Assembly (NCBI RefSeq): GCF_025971925.1
Contig: NZ_JAPDHV010000004.1
Coordinates: forward strand, 186,001 to 250,000
DNA: 64,000 nt
Source of the DNA: Chryseobacterium oryctis
GTDB taxonomy: Bacteria; Bacteroidota; Bacteroidia; Flavobacteriales; Weeksellaceae
Direction: 5' to 3'
In this document: positions 50,133 through 59,502 of the stretch, piece after piece
Numbering within the stretch: position 1 is the stretch's first letter
Layout of the letters: each line of letters begins with the position of its first letter
Position numbers and translations under genes: made by a program
The notes under the pieces: generated by a model
What the model was told of the DNA's origin: nothing
What the model saw: the letters and a program-made list of their open reading frames with translations, nothing else
Database searches by the model: none

Positions 50133-51014
50133 ATGATAAAAATGAAAAATATTTTTTTAGCGATATTGTCAATAGGTTTTTGTAAAATAAATGCCCAAAA
50201 TTTTAAAGCCTATCAATTCTATGATAAAAAAGGAAAGGAAATAAAAACTGAAAAATTGATTAAGCAGTTAGCTGAATATGATGTTGTTTTTTTTGGTGAA
50301 AATCATAATAATTCAATCAATCATTGGCTTCAGCTGAAAGTTACGGAAGCACTGTATCAACAAAAAAACGGACAAATTATTTTGGGGGCAGAAATGTTTG
50401 AAAGAGATAATCAATCGCACTTGAATCAATATTTAAGTGGAAAGTTTGATGCAAAAACATTGAGAGATTCTGCTCGTTTATGGAATAATTTTTCAACCGA
50501 CTACAAACCTTTGGTTGATTTTGCTAAAGCCAAAAAATTGGATTTTATAGCAACCAATGTGCCAAGAAGATATGCTTCTCAAACCGCAAAAGAAGGATTA
50601 GAATCTTTAAATAAACTGTCTGAAAAAGATAAATCGTATATTGCTCAATTACCTATAAAAGTAACACTTGATACACCTGGTTATCCTGAAATGAAAGCTA
50701 TGATGGGCGAACATGCAGAAGGTCCAAAAGTGATGAATTTTATTTCGGCTCAAGCTATAAAAGATGCTACAATGGCTGAATCTATTTTGAAAAATATTCA
50801 ACCCGGAAAGCTTTTTATTCATTATAACGGAAATTATCATTCTAAAGAATTTGGTGGAATTTATTGGTATATTAAACAGAAAAATCCGAACCTAAAAATG
50901 GCTGTCATTTCCGTTTTTGAATCTGAAAATCCAGATCTGAAAATTCCTGAGAAGGATTATATTCCGACAGATTTTAACCTGATAATTCCTGCGGATATGA
51001 CGAAAACATATTAA
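50133..51014 (+). CDS. ChaN-family heme-binding protein
   Basis: 293 residues. Signal peptide about 1-21 (ending KINAQ). The ChaN fold is marked by DVVFFGENHNNSINHWLQLK, LGAEMFERDNQSHLNQYLSG and SARLWNNFSTDYKPLVDFAK, then IHYNGNYHSKEFGGIYWYI. The two His in GENHNN and YNGNYHS are likely heme or metal ligands. ChaN is known as an iron-regulated heme-binding protein in Campylobacter. It is directly downstream of the heme operon but has its own upstream region. A terminator follows. Confidence 0.85.
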   Translation: MIKMKNIFLAILSIGFCKINAQNFKAYQFYDKKGKEIKTEKLIKQLAEYDVVFFGENHNNSINHWLQLKVTEALYQQKNGQIILGAEMFERDNQSHLNQYLSGKFDAKTLRDSARLWNNFSTDYKPLVDFAKAKKLDFIATNVPRRYASQTAKEGLESLNKLSEKDKSYIAQLPIKVTLDTPGYPEMKAMMGEHAEGPKVMNFISAQAIKDATMAESILKNIQPGKLFIHYNGNYHSKEFGGIYWYIKQKNPNLKMAVISVFESENPDLKIPEKDYIPTDFNLIIPADMTKTY

Positions 51015-51030
51015 GGTTTAATTTCAATTA

Positions 51031-51063
51031 AAAATTCCCGTAAAAATCTATTTACGGGAATTT
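51031..51063. terminator. Bidirectional terminator
   Basis: AAAATTCCCGTAAA pairs with TTTACGGGAATTT around AATCTA, between converging genes. Confidence 0.92.
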
Positions 51064-51083
51064 ATTTTTTTATTTAGTAATAT

Positions 51084-51911
51084 TTAATCTTGAACGGCAG
51101 GAAGATTTCCTTCTCGTTTCTGTGCTTTTTTATAAGTGTAAGAACACATTACAATACTGAATTCATACAGCAAAAGAAGCGGGAATGCAGCCATCAGCAT
51201 ACTTAGAACATCTGCGGGAGTAATGATTGCTGCAACTACCATAATCAAAACAATGGCATGACGACGGTAGGTTTTCATAAACATTGGCGTAAGAATTCCG
51301 ATACTTGTAAGGAAATAAATAAGAATTGGGAAAAGAAAAATAACACCCATACCTATCACAACCTGTAAAAATAATGTAGTATAATCACTTAAATCATAAA
51401 GAGGTACAATAATATCGGAAATTTTAAAAATTACCCCGAAATTAACTGCAAACGGAAGAATTAGAAAATATCCGCACAAAACTCCTGTCATAAAAAGAAC
51501 CCATACTGCATTGATGATAAAAACAGAGTTTTTTCTTTCATTTGGGTGTAAAGCAGGGCTGATAAATCTCCAAAGTTCCCAAACAATATACGGGAACGCA
51601 ACTACTATTCCTCCAAAAATGGAAACAGCCATCATTACATTAAACTGTTGATAAAGTCTTTGTACACGTACAGGGAAATCTTTAGGAAGTGTAATGCTGT
51701 CTTCTCCCAAAATCATTCTCGAAAAATGATTCACAATTTTAAAGGTAGGAAAATCATTTCTTGTTGGGCCAAAGAAAATATGATCCATTATCCAGTTGAT
51801 ATTAAAACCAACGATAAATGCGGCTAATACAATAGCGATAATCGAGCGTATGAGATGACCTCTTAATTCTCCTATATGTCCAAGAAAGGACATTTCTTTA
51901 CCTTCACTCAT
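51084..51911 (-). CDS. tatC: Sec-independent protein translocase TatC
   Basis: 275 residues, six membrane helices. It begins with the TatC motif MSFLGHIGELRGHLIRSIIA (conserved E and R/L in the first cytoplasmic part). FPYIVWELWRFISPALHPNE, and the central Glu region, follow the family pattern, as does RRHAIVLIMVVAAIITPADV near the end. It recognises twin-arginine signals and, with TatA, moves folded proteins. The window contains one candidate cargo: the glycosylasparaginase with an R-R-K-F-L-K signal. Confidence 0.93.
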   Translation of the reverse strand: MSEGKEMSFLGHIGELRGHLIRSIIAIVLAAFIVGFNINWIMDHIFFGPTRNDFPTFKIVNHFSRMILGEDSITLPKDFPVRVQRLYQQFNVMMAVSIFGGIVVAFPYIVWELWRFISPALHPNERKNSVFIINAVWVLFMTGVLCGYFLILPFAVNFGVIFKISDIIVPLYDLSDYTTLFLQVVIGMGVIFLFPILIYFLTSIGILTPMFMKTYRRHAIVLIMVVAAIITPADVLSMLMAAFPLLLLYEFSIVMCSYTYKKAQKREGNLPAVQD

Positions 51912-51975
51912 TTAGAAATTTTTTATATTGAGGTTTTAAAGTTGCGAAATTATGAAATTAATCTCTAATATAGAG

Positions 51976-52344
51976 CTATTCATAAGATTCTAAAATGTTT
52001 ATGCGATGTTTTTTTCCCCAGTTTACAAGTATATCAATAATTTCTTTGGTAGATTTTCCGTATTCTGTGATAGAGTATTCTACTTTTATGGGTTTGGTTT
52101 TTTGCTCCTCTCTTTTAATGAGCTTGTTAGCTTCTAAATCTTTAAGTTCTTTAGACAGCATTTTCGACGAAATACCGTCAATGTCACGCTCCATTTTTTT
52201 AAAAGTATTACTATCATCTTCACGAACGATTAAATAGTGAAGAATTAATAGTTTCCATTTTCCGCCAAGAGTTTCGAGCGTATCACGCATGGCTAATAAG
52301 TTTCCTGTACATGCAGGTGGATCTGAAATCGGTTTTTTTACCAT
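51976..52344 (-). CDS. HxlR-family transcriptional regulator
   Basis: 122 residues with the HxlR winged-helix layout: Cys12 near the N-terminus (DPPACTGNLLAM), then TLGGKWKLLILHYLI, IDGISSKMLSKELKDLEANK and KVEYSITEYGKS. Many members sense aldehydes or oxidants through the N-terminal Cys. It is divergent from the epimerase/pirin genes and likely controls them. Repeats of GTTACC upstream of its ATG may be its binding site. Confidence 0.9.
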   Translation of the reverse strand: MVKKPISDPPACTGNLLAMRDTLETLGGKWKLLILHYLIVREDDSNTFKKMERDIDGISSKMLSKELKDLEANKLIKREEQKTKPIKVEYSITEYGKSTKEIIDILVNWGKKHRINILESYE

Positions 52345-52359
52345 TTCGCTTACTTTTTT

Positions 52360-52383
52360 GTTACCAGTTACCTAAAGTTAACC
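52360..52383 (-). promoter_or_regulatory. Repeated GTTACC sites, candidate HxlR operator
   Basis: GTTACC at 52360-52365, again at 52367-52372, and GTTAACC at 52377-52383, just 16 bases upstream of the HxlR ATG in the intergenic region shared with the epimerase gene. Confidence 0.4.
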
Positions 52384-52539
52384 CATACCAAATATAGCTT
52401 ATTTCAGCCATAAATTTGTACAAGAAATCATAAATATTACTATGAAAAGACAAGTTTACTCAGATATAATCTTTTTTTTGATTCATATAGAGGGTATCAG
52501 TAGGGTAATTTGTATTCAATCACAAAACAAAATATAGAA

Positions 52540-53410
52540 ATGAAAGAAACAGTATTAATAACAGGAGCAAATAGTTTTATAGCAGGTCATTTGATTCAGA
52601 TTTTAAAGGAAAATTACAATATTAAATTATTAACAAGAAGCCCTAGAGAAAGTAATGAGTTCAAATGGGATGTTCATGAGAAAACAATTGATGATAAAGC
52701 ATTAGAAGGAGTGGATTATATTGTGCATTTGGCAGGTTCTAAATTGAATGACGGAACACCTTTAACATTAGAACGTAAAAAGCTGGTGTATGAAAGTAGA
52801 ATAGGAGCTTCCGATTTCCTTCGTGAAGAACTGAAAAAAAGAGGTCATAAACTTAAAGCTTTTGTTTCGGCTTCAGCAATTGGGTATTACGGGTTTCAGG
52901 AACGTACACTTGAAATTGATGAAAACGGAAAAAAAAGGAATCGGTTTTGCGGCTGATCTTAGTGATGATTGGGAAAAAGCAGCAGACAGATTTAAAGAAG
53001 ACGGAATTGCTGAAAATGTATCTAAAATAAGAGTGTCTTTGGTTTTAGGTAATGAAGGGGGGATTTTCCCGGTGTATGAACAAATAGTAAAAAGTGATCC
53101 GAATATTATTTTTAAGGAAAATGATTCGGCTGTTCCTTGGAATCATGTAGAAGATATGGCAGGAATTTTTGCTTTTGCAGTTGAGAAAAAATTAGATGAC
53201 ATTTATAATTCTGTGGCACCACAACCTGCCTCACAACAAGATATTTACAAAGCTATTTCAAATGAATTAGGATTGAATGATAAGTTGCCGATTTCAAAGT
53301 TTAAAGGGCAGCATTTAGTTTCAAGGAAAATTGAAAATGAAGGCTTTGTTTTCAAATATCCTGATATTGAAAAAGCTGTTAAAAATTTAATCACAAAATC
53401 TAAAATTTAA
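52540..53410 (+). pseudogene. TIGR01777-family NAD-dependent epimerase (SDR), frame-broken at an A-run
   Basis: Part 1 (52540-52956): Rossmann start MKETVLITGANSFIAGHLIQ, then DYIVHLAGSKLNDGTPLTLE and FVSASAIGYYGFQE, the catalytic Y region. Part 2 (to 53410): GIGFAADLSDDWEKAADRFK, RVSLVLGNEGGIFPVYEQIV, VPWNHVEDMAGIFAFAVEKK and the TIGR01777 end (VKNLITKSKI). The break is at A8 (52929-52936); seven A would join the frames into 289 residues. Start 52540 is chosen because it gives the normal Rossmann N-terminus. The substrate of this family is not defined. Probably co-regulated with the pirin gene by HxlR. Confidence 0.85.
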
Positions 53411-53485
53411 TATGATAACTTTATTGTTCACAGCTACTCATTTGATGTTAGCTAATATTAAAAAATTAATCTAAAAAATAAAGAA

Positions 53486-54358
53486 ATGAATACTAGAAAT
53501 ATAGAAAAAGTATTGCATCCAGGCTCATTCAATTGGGTTGGAAATGCATTTTATACCACATCATTTATAGGGAGAGGAATTACCCGTCGTAGAATGGATC
53601 CTTTTTTTGCACTAGGGTATAATGCGGATATAGAATTTGAGGCTGAGGAAATTCCGAGAGGAGTAGGTCCACATCCACACAAAGGTTTTGAAACTGTAAC
53701 AGTAGCTTATAAAGGTAAAATTGCGCACAGAGACAGTTACAGAAATCATGGTGTGATAGGAGAAGGTGATGTACAATGGATGACAGCCGGAGCAGGAATT
53801 CTTCACGAAGAATATCACGAAGAAGAATGGTCTAAAGAAGGTGGTACTTTTCAAATGGTGCAAATGTGGGTGAATCTTCCTGCAAAAGACCGTGAAACCA
53901 AACCTCATTATCAGGATTTGTTGTTTGATGATATGACTAAAGTACAGCTTGAAAATAACGGAGGCTTTATAAATGTAATTGCAGGTGAATATCAGGGGCA
54001 AAAAGGAAAAGCAACTACCTATTCTCCAATCAATATGTTTAATGCATACTTGAATAAAGGAGGAAAAGCTGTTTTTGAATTTCCGAATCATTACAATACA
54101 GCGATTCTTATTATTGAAGGCGGAGTTGTTGTTAACGGAACAGAGAATCTGAATAAAGACACTTTTGCAATGTTTGAAAATGAAAAAGGAGATACGTTCA
54201 GCCTTGAAGCGACAAGTGATAATACTATCGTTTTGATTGTAAGCGGAGAACCTCTAAATGAGCCTATCGCACATTACGGTCCATTTGTAATGAACACTCA
54301 GGAACAATTGGTGAAAGCATTTGAAGAGTTTCAGGCAGGGAAATTTGGAACATTATAA
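53486..54358 (+). CDS. Pirin-family protein
   Basis: 290 residues, a bicupin. The N-terminal cupin has the metal ligands in VGPHPHKGFETVTVAY (H-P-H and later Glu) and TAGAGILHEEYHEEEW, all typical of pirins. The C-terminal cupin contains YSPINMFNAYLNKGGKAVFE. Some pirins have quercetin 2,3-dioxygenase activity; others are redox sensors. It lies 76 bases after the epimerase gene. Confidence 0.92.
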   Translation: MNTRNIEKVLHPGSFNWVGNAFYTTSFIGRGITRRRMDPFFALGYNADIEFEAEEIPRGVGPHPHKGFETVTVAYKGKIAHRDSYRNHGVIGEGDVQWMTAGAGILHEEYHEEEWSKEGGTFQMVQMWVNLPAKDRETKPHYQDLLFDDMTKVQLENNGGFINVIAGEYQGQKGKATTYSPINMFNAYLNKGGKAVFEFPNHYNTAILIIEGGVVVNGTENLNKDTFAMFENEKGDTFSLEATSDNTIVLIVSGEPLNEPIAHYGPFVMNTQEQLVKAFEEFQAGKFGTL

Positions 54359-54378
54359 AAATAAAAGAAGTAGTAATA

Positions 54379-54416
54379 AATCAGGCAGAGATTATTTCTC
54401 TGCCTGATTGTTTTTT
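54379..54416. terminator. Bidirectional terminator
   Basis: AATCAGGCAGAGA pairs perfectly with TCTCTGCCTGATT around TTATT, then a T-run. Between converging genes; the KdsD stop overlaps its last bases. Confidence 0.92.
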
Positions 54417-55374
54417 ATATAATTCCTTCGTCCAGAAGTCTGTGAATGTCGATAATACCGTGATAATTTCCGTTTTCAGTAACAATCAATTGCCCGATAT
54501 TGTTTTCTTTCAAAATTCTCATTGCCTCTTTAGCTAATGCCTCTTTCTCAATTGTTTTAGGGTTTTTAGACATAATATCTTTTGCTATAATGAATGAAAC
54601 ATCTTCATTTTTCATTAGCATTCTTCTCAAATCTCCGTCCGTAATAACACCTATAATTTCATTATTGTTGGTTACAACTGTAATTCCATGTGAAGAAGAA
54701 CTTATTGAAATGATAACCTCTCTTATAGATGCCGTATCTGAAACCTGAGGTTTTTGAGAAGATAAAAATTGTTCTACAGTTGCTGTAAGGTTCTTTCCTA
54801 AACTTCCTCCTGGATGAAATTTTGCGAAATCAGTTTCTTTGAATTGGTTTAATTCCATCAAACATACCGCCAAAGCATCACCTAAAGCCATTTGTAAAGT
54901 GGTAGAACTTGTAGGAGCTAATTTATTGGGACACGCTTCCATATCAACATGGGTGTCCAAAATAACTTCAGAAAACTCGGCCAATTTGCTCTTTTTGTTT
55001 CCTGTCATTCCTATTAAAGCTGAGGAATAGTTCTTCAAATATGGAACGAGATTTACAATTTCAGGAGAATTTCCCGAATTTGAAATGCATAAAACCACAT
55101 CCTGCTTTTGAATAACTCCTAAATCCCCATGAATAGCTTCTGAAGCGTGTAAAAATTGTGATGGTGTACCTGTGGAATTTAATGTAGCTACAATTTTATT
55201 TCCGACATGGGCAGATTTCCCGATTCCTACAACAATTAGTTTTCCTTTTGCCGAATGAATGATTTCTACAGCTTTGGCAAAATCCTCATTAATACGGCTT
55301 TTTAATTTTTCAAGTTCTGAAATTTCTATTTCTATAGTTTTTTTTGCTATTGAAATAATATTGGTATTTTCCAT
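54415..55374 (-). CDS. kdsD: Arabinose-5-phosphate isomerase (KpsF/GutQ family)
   Basis: 319 residues. It converts ribulose-5-phosphate to arabinose-5-phosphate, the first step to Kdo of lipopolysaccharide. An SIS domain (about 30-190) shows KLIVVGIGKSAHVGNKIVAT, STGTPSQFLHASEAIHGDLG and LCISNSGNSPEIVNLVPYLK. Two CBS motifs follow (about 200-319). GGSLGKN before the CBS part is typical. The length is normal. Confidence 0.93.
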   Translation of the reverse strand: MENTNIISIAKKTIEIEISELEKLKSRINEDFAKAVEIIHSAKGKLIVVGIGKSAHVGNKIVATLNSTGTPSQFLHASEAIHGDLGVIQKQDVVLCISNSGNSPEIVNLVPYLKNYSSALIGMTGNKKSKLAEFSEVILDTHVDMEACPNKLAPTSSTTLQMALGDALAVCLMELNQFKETDFAKFHPGGSLGKNLTATVEQFLSSQKPQVSDTASIREVIISISSSSHGITVVTNNNEIIGVITDGDLRRMLMKNEDVSFIIAKDIMSKNPKTIEKEALAKEAMRILKENNIGQLIVTENGNYHGIIDIHRLLDEGII

Positions 55375-55532
55375 TTTATTTTGATAGGGCTTACAAAAAA
55401 TCTCTTAAAAAATGTTATATTTTAAAAAGAATATTTAATATAAGTTTTATTTTTTATAAATTCGTTCGCTTTTATTTTAAGTAAAATTTTTATAACTTTG
55501 GAATAGATGCAAATTTAGCAATAGAAAATTAG

Positions 55533-57737
55533 ATGAGCGCAAAAAAAGCCAATTTATCAGGCGAATTGAAAAAACATTTCGGGTTTTCTACTTTTAAAGG
55601 TCAACAAGAACAAATCATAGATAACCTGTTAGCTGGGAAAGATATTTTTGTTTTAATGCCGACAGGAGGTGGTAAATCTTTATGTTATCAGCTTCCGGCA
55701 CTTATTTCTGAAGGCACAGCGATAGTAGTTTCTCCCTTAATAGCGTTAATGAAGAATCAGGTAGATGCGGTAAACGGTCTTTCGTCTGATGATGGGGTAG
55801 CGCATGTTTTGAATTCATCATTGAATAAAACACAAACCAAACAGGTTTTTGATGATATTAAAAGTGGTAAAACAAAACTTTTATATGTTGCTCCTGAATC
55901 ATTGATTAAGGAAGATTATCTGGACTTTTTGAAAGAAGTGAAAATTTCTTTCTTTGCTATTGATGAGGCACACTGTATTTCAGAATGGGGACACGATTTT
56001 AGACCAGAATACAGAAATCTTAAGCAAATTATTGATAAAATTGCCGAAGTTCCGGTAATTGCATTAACGGCAACAGCAACACCTAAAGTTCAGGATGATA
56101 TCCAGAAAACTTTGGGAATGACAAATGCTTTGGTTTTTAAAGAAAGCTTTAACAGACCTAATCTTTATTATGAAGTACGTCCTAAAGTAAATGTTGACAA
56201 AGAGATTGTAAAGTTTATAAATCAACACAAAGGCAAATCAGGGATTGTTTATTGTCTAAGCCGAAGAAAGGTAGAAGAGTTTGCTCAACTGTTACAGGTT
56301 AATGGTGTAAATGCTTTACCTTATCACGCTGGTCTTGACCAAAAAATAAGGGTCGCAAATCAGGACAAATTTTTGATGGAAGAAGTAGATGTGATTGTCG
56401 CTACAATTGCATTTGGAATGGGGATTGATAAACCGGATGTACGATTTGTAATTCATTATGATTTTCCAAAATCTTTAGAAAGTTATTATCAGGAAACCGG
56501 TCGTGCCGGTCGAGACGGAGGAGAAGGTCATTGTTTGGCATTCTATGATCCGAAAGATATTGAAAAACTAGAGAAATTCTTGGCTCAAAAGCCTGTTTCC
56601 GAAAGGGAAATTGGGTTACAGCTTTTAAATGAAGTTGTAGGTTATGCCGAAACTTCAATGAGTAGAAGACAATATATTTTATATTATTTCGGGGAGAATT
56701 TTGATCCTGTTAATGGAGAGGGAGCGAAGATGTGTGATAACTCATCAAATCCTCCGAAATTAAAAGATGCTACGAATGATTTGAAGAAAGCTCTTGAGCT
56801 AATTAGAGATACAGGAGAAAAGTTCAAAGCTAAAGATTTAATCTCTGTAATTGGTGGAAAAGAAACGGCAGTTACCAAATCTTATAAATTAGAACAATCG
56901 TCTTATTTCGGTTTCGGAAAAGAGGAAAAAGATAATTATTGGAAAAGTATTCTAAGACAGGGCACAGTTCAGAACTATATACAGAAAGATATTGAAACGT
57001 ATGGAGTTTTAAAGATTGCCGAAAAAGGAAAACAGCTTTTGGAGGGTAAACTAGAACCTCCTTTCTTAATTGCTGAAGACAGAGAATTTGATTTGACTCA
57101 GGCTAAAGCTGAAAGTGATCAGGTGCAAATGCAGTCCGGAGGAGGTTTAGATCAGAATTTATTTGGTCAGCTGAAAGAATTGAGAAAAAAAGTAGCCAAA
57201 AAACATGGGATTCCACCTTATACCGTATTTATGGATCCTAGTTTGGAGGATATGACGGTTCAATACCCGATTACTGTTGAAGAAATTACAAAAATATATG
57301 GTGTTGGTGAAGGAAAAGCAAAAAAGTATGGAAAAGAATTTGCTGATTTCATCAGTAAATATGTAGAGGATAATAATATCGAGCGTACTCAGGATATGGT
57401 TCTGAAACAGGTGGCAAACAAATCTAGCCACAAAGTTTTTATTATTCAGAGTACTGACAAAAAAATTGACCTTGAAGACATTGCAAGAGCTAAAAACCTT
57501 TCAATGGATGAATTGTTGAAAGAAATGGAGCGTATCGTGTATCAAGGAACAAAATTAAATATTGATTATTATATTGAAGATAATTTTGATGAAGATATCG
57601 TTGATGAATTCATGGAATTTATGAACGAATCTGAAAGTGACAGCATGAAAGTTTTATTAGATGAATTTGGAGATGAATTATCAGATGAAGAAGTAAGAAT
57701 GTTGAGAATAAAATTCATTAGTGATGTAGCTAATTAG
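55533..57737 (+). CDS. recQ: ATP-dependent DNA helicase RecQ
   Basis: 734 residues, a 3'-5' helicase in recombination and fork repair. Helicase motifs: [34 protein letters not shown] (Walker A, about 43-56), [20 protein letters not shown] (about 143-162), [33 protein letters not shown]. The RQC region (about 350-520) has fewer zinc cysteines than the standard four. An HRDC domain (about 540-610) and a C-terminal tail rich in acidic residues follow. A TAACTTTG -7 box lies at 55493-55500. Confidence 0.93.
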   Translation: MSAKKANLSGELKKHFGFSTFKGQQEQIIDNLLAGKDIFVLMPTGGGKSLCYQLPALISEGTAIVVSPLIALMKNQVDAVNGLSSDDGVAHVLNSSLNKTQTKQVFDDIKSGKTKLLYVAPESLIKEDYLDFLKEVKISFFAIDEAHCISEWGHDFRPEYRNLKQIIDKIAEVPVIALTATATPKVQDDIQKTLGMTNALVFKESFNRPNLYYEVRPKVNVDKEIVKFINQHKGKSGIVYCLSRRKVEEFAQLLQVNGVNALPYHAGLDQKIRVANQDKFLMEEVDVIVATIAFGMGIDKPDVRFVIHYDFPKSLESYYQETGRAGRDGGEGHCLAFYDPKDIEKLEKFLAQKPVSEREIGLQLLNEVVGYAETSMSRRQYILYYFGENFDPVNGEGAKMCDNSSNPPKLKDATNDLKKALELIRDTGEKFKAKDLISVIGGKETAVTKSYKLEQSSYFGFGKEEKDNYWKSILRQGTVQNYIQKDIETYGVLKIAEKGKQLLEGKLEPPFLIAEDREFDLTQAKAESDQVQMQSGGGLDQNLFGQLKELRKKVAKKHGIPPYTVFMDPSLEDMTVQYPITVEEITKIYGVGEGKAKKYGKEFADFISKYVEDNNIERTQDMVLKQVANKSSHKVFIIQSTDKKIDLEDIARAKNLSMDELLKEMERIVYQGTKLNIDYYIEDNFDEDIVDEFMEFMNESESDSMKVLLDEFGDELSDEEVRMLRIKFISDVAN

Positions 57738-57760
57738 AATCATTTAAATGATAATGAAAT

Positions 57761-57798
57761 AAAAAAGAAATCCTTTCAAAAGAAGGGTTTCTTTTTTA
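57761..57798 (+). terminator. Terminator of recQ
   Basis: AAAAAAGAAATCCTTT pairs with AGAAGGGTTTCTTTTTT (imperfect) with a T-run. Confidence 0.85.
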
Positions 57799-57885
57799 TT
57801 AAAATTTGGTCAAATACCATGTAATTATTTCTGTTTTTATGGATTGAAACTAAACTGTACCAAACTTTTTACTAATTTTACACTG

Positions 57886-58968
57886 ATGAAAAAGATTTCT
57901 GTCATATTTATTCTGCCGGATCTGGAGACCGGAGGTGCAGAAAGGATTGTTACCACCATTGCGAATCATCTTTCCCGAGATAGATTTGAACCTAAAATTT
58001 TGTTGTTACGCAAGCAAGGAGGGTATCTTAATTTCTTAAAAGAAGATGTTGAAATTATTGATGTTAATACAGAAAGAATCAGGCATTCTTTGAAACCAAT
58101 TTTAAGAGAGATTTATAGAAGAAAACCTGATATTGTCTTTTCGGGTTTTGGAGAAGTAAATGCATATTTATCACTGTTTATAAAACTTTTTCCGAGAACT
58201 AAATTCATAGCTCGTGAAACGAATGTTGTATCTCAACATGTTACCAGAAAAGAAATAAAGTTTTTCTATAATTTTTACAATAATTATCACAAAGTCATTG
58301 CTCAAAGTGATGATATGAAGAAGGATTTGATTGACAATTTTAGTATTAAGCAAAAGAAAATTGTCAAAATAAATAATCCTGTTGATTTTGAGTTTATTAA
58401 TTCAAAACTTGAAAGCTCAATAAAACCTGAAAGTTTTAAATACAATTACAAGAATGTAGTTGCTATTGGAAATTTATCGGGAAGGAAAGGTTTTGACAAT
58501 CTTTTAAAGGTTTTTTCCAGACTTAAAAATGAAAATATTATTCTTCATATTTTAGGTGACGGTGACGATAGAGAACTACTTCATCAAATGAAAGATTTTT
58601 TAGGGTTAAATCAGGTTGTTTTCCATGGAAGACAGGAAAATCCTTACCAATTTCTGAAGTATGCAGATTTATTTATTCTCTCATCAAGATATGAAGGTTT
58701 TCCGAATGTTTTGCTTGAGGCCGGAGCTTGTGGAGTGTATTCTCTAGCCAATAACTGCCCTGGTGGAATTAACGAAATTATTCAGGATAATATCAACGGC
58801 GAAATTGTTGATATCGAAAATCATGACAATTTTGCGGAGAAAATCATTTCTGTACTTCAAAGAGAACATGATAAAACAGCTATTAAAAATTCCATTCGAT
58901 CAAGGTTTTCAAAGCATATCATTTTGGATAAGTATGAAAAATTACTTTTGGAAATGATTAATAAATAA
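57886..58968 (+). CDS. GT4-type glycosyltransferase
   Basis: 360 residues from MKKISVIFILPDLETGGAER at 57886; the frame to 57844 starts at a TTG without a good leader. It has the GT-B fold with the N-terminal GGAER loop and the C-terminal EX7E-type signature: SSRYEGFPNVLLEAGACGVY. Such enzymes add sugars to lipid carriers or surface polymers from nucleotide sugars. It stands alone, so the polymer is unknown. Confidence 0.88.
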   Translation: MKKISVIFILPDLETGGAERIVTTIANHLSRDRFEPKILLLRKQGGYLNFLKEDVEIIDVNTERIRHSLKPILREIYRRKPDIVFSGFGEVNAYLSLFIKLFPRTKFIARETNVVSQHVTRKEIKFFYNFYNNYHKVIAQSDDMKKDLIDNFSIKQKKIVKINNPVDFEFINSKLESSIKPESFKYNYKNVVAIGNLSGRKGFDNLLKVFSRLKNENIILHILGDGDDRELLHQMKDFLGLNQVVFHGRQENPYQFLKYADLFILSSRYEGFPNVLLEAGACGVYSLANNCPGGINEIIQDNINGEIVDIENHDNFAEKIISVLQREHDKTAIKNSIRSRFSKHIILDKYEKLLLEMINK

Positions 58969-59028
58969 TACAATTAAAACTCAGTATTTACCTAAATTTG
59001 AACTTTAAATTTTATCTATTATTTATTC

Positions 59029-59379
59029 ATGAACAAAATTCAGAAATTAGGATGTGCTTGTGAAAAACCGACCTCAAATTATACAGAATACAGAAGCTCT
59101 CAGCTGGGAATAGATCATTCTAATGGAAGATACCGAGAAGTAAGTATTCAGCAGTGCAAATTGTGCCAGAGAATCTGGATCCGTTATTTTGTTGAATATG
59201 AAAGTTTCTCCAATTCAGGAAGATGGTACAAAGGAATTGTTTCGAAAAAAGACCGTCCGCAAATAACTCCCGAAAATGCTGTTGAATATCTGGAAAGCCT
59301 TGATTGGTATGTGTTTGGAGGTTCTTATTTTGAAAGTACAGGAGAATTCGGGCAAGGGAAACTGAATGTAGATTTGTAA
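59029..59379 (+). CDS. Conserved hypothetical protein with a Cys-x-Cys and Cys-x-x-Cys pair
   Basis: 116 residues. GCACEKP near the N-terminus (C9, C11) and QQCKLCQRIWIRYFVEYESF (C43, C46) could form a four-cysteine zinc site. The C-terminal half has many aromatics (ESLDWYVFGGSYFESTGEF). I recognise no named family. It starts close after the glycosyltransferase gene and precedes lpdA, which has its own promoter. Confidence 0.6.
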   Translation: MNKIQKLGCACEKPTSNYTEYRSSQLGIDHSNGRYREVSIQQCKLCQRIWIRYFVEYESFSNSGRWYKGIVSKKDRPQITPENAVEYLESLDWYVFGGSYFESTGEFGQGKLNVDL

Positions 59380-59428
59380 TATTTCAGAATACAATAAAAA
59401 TTTCTATTTCAAATTTGGCGAAACACAC

Positions 59429-59459
59429 TTTGGCACTTGGTAATTAATCTGTAAATTTG
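59429..59459 (+). promoter_or_regulatory. Promoter of lpdA
   Basis: TTTG (59429-59432), 19 bases, TAAATTTG (59452-59459): an exact match to the Bacteroidota consensus TTTG-N19-TAnnTTTG. The ATG is 44 bases further on. Confidence 0.75.
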
Positions 59460-59502
59460 TAAGAATTAAGATTGATAATAATAAACAAATTCATAAAATA
59501 AC

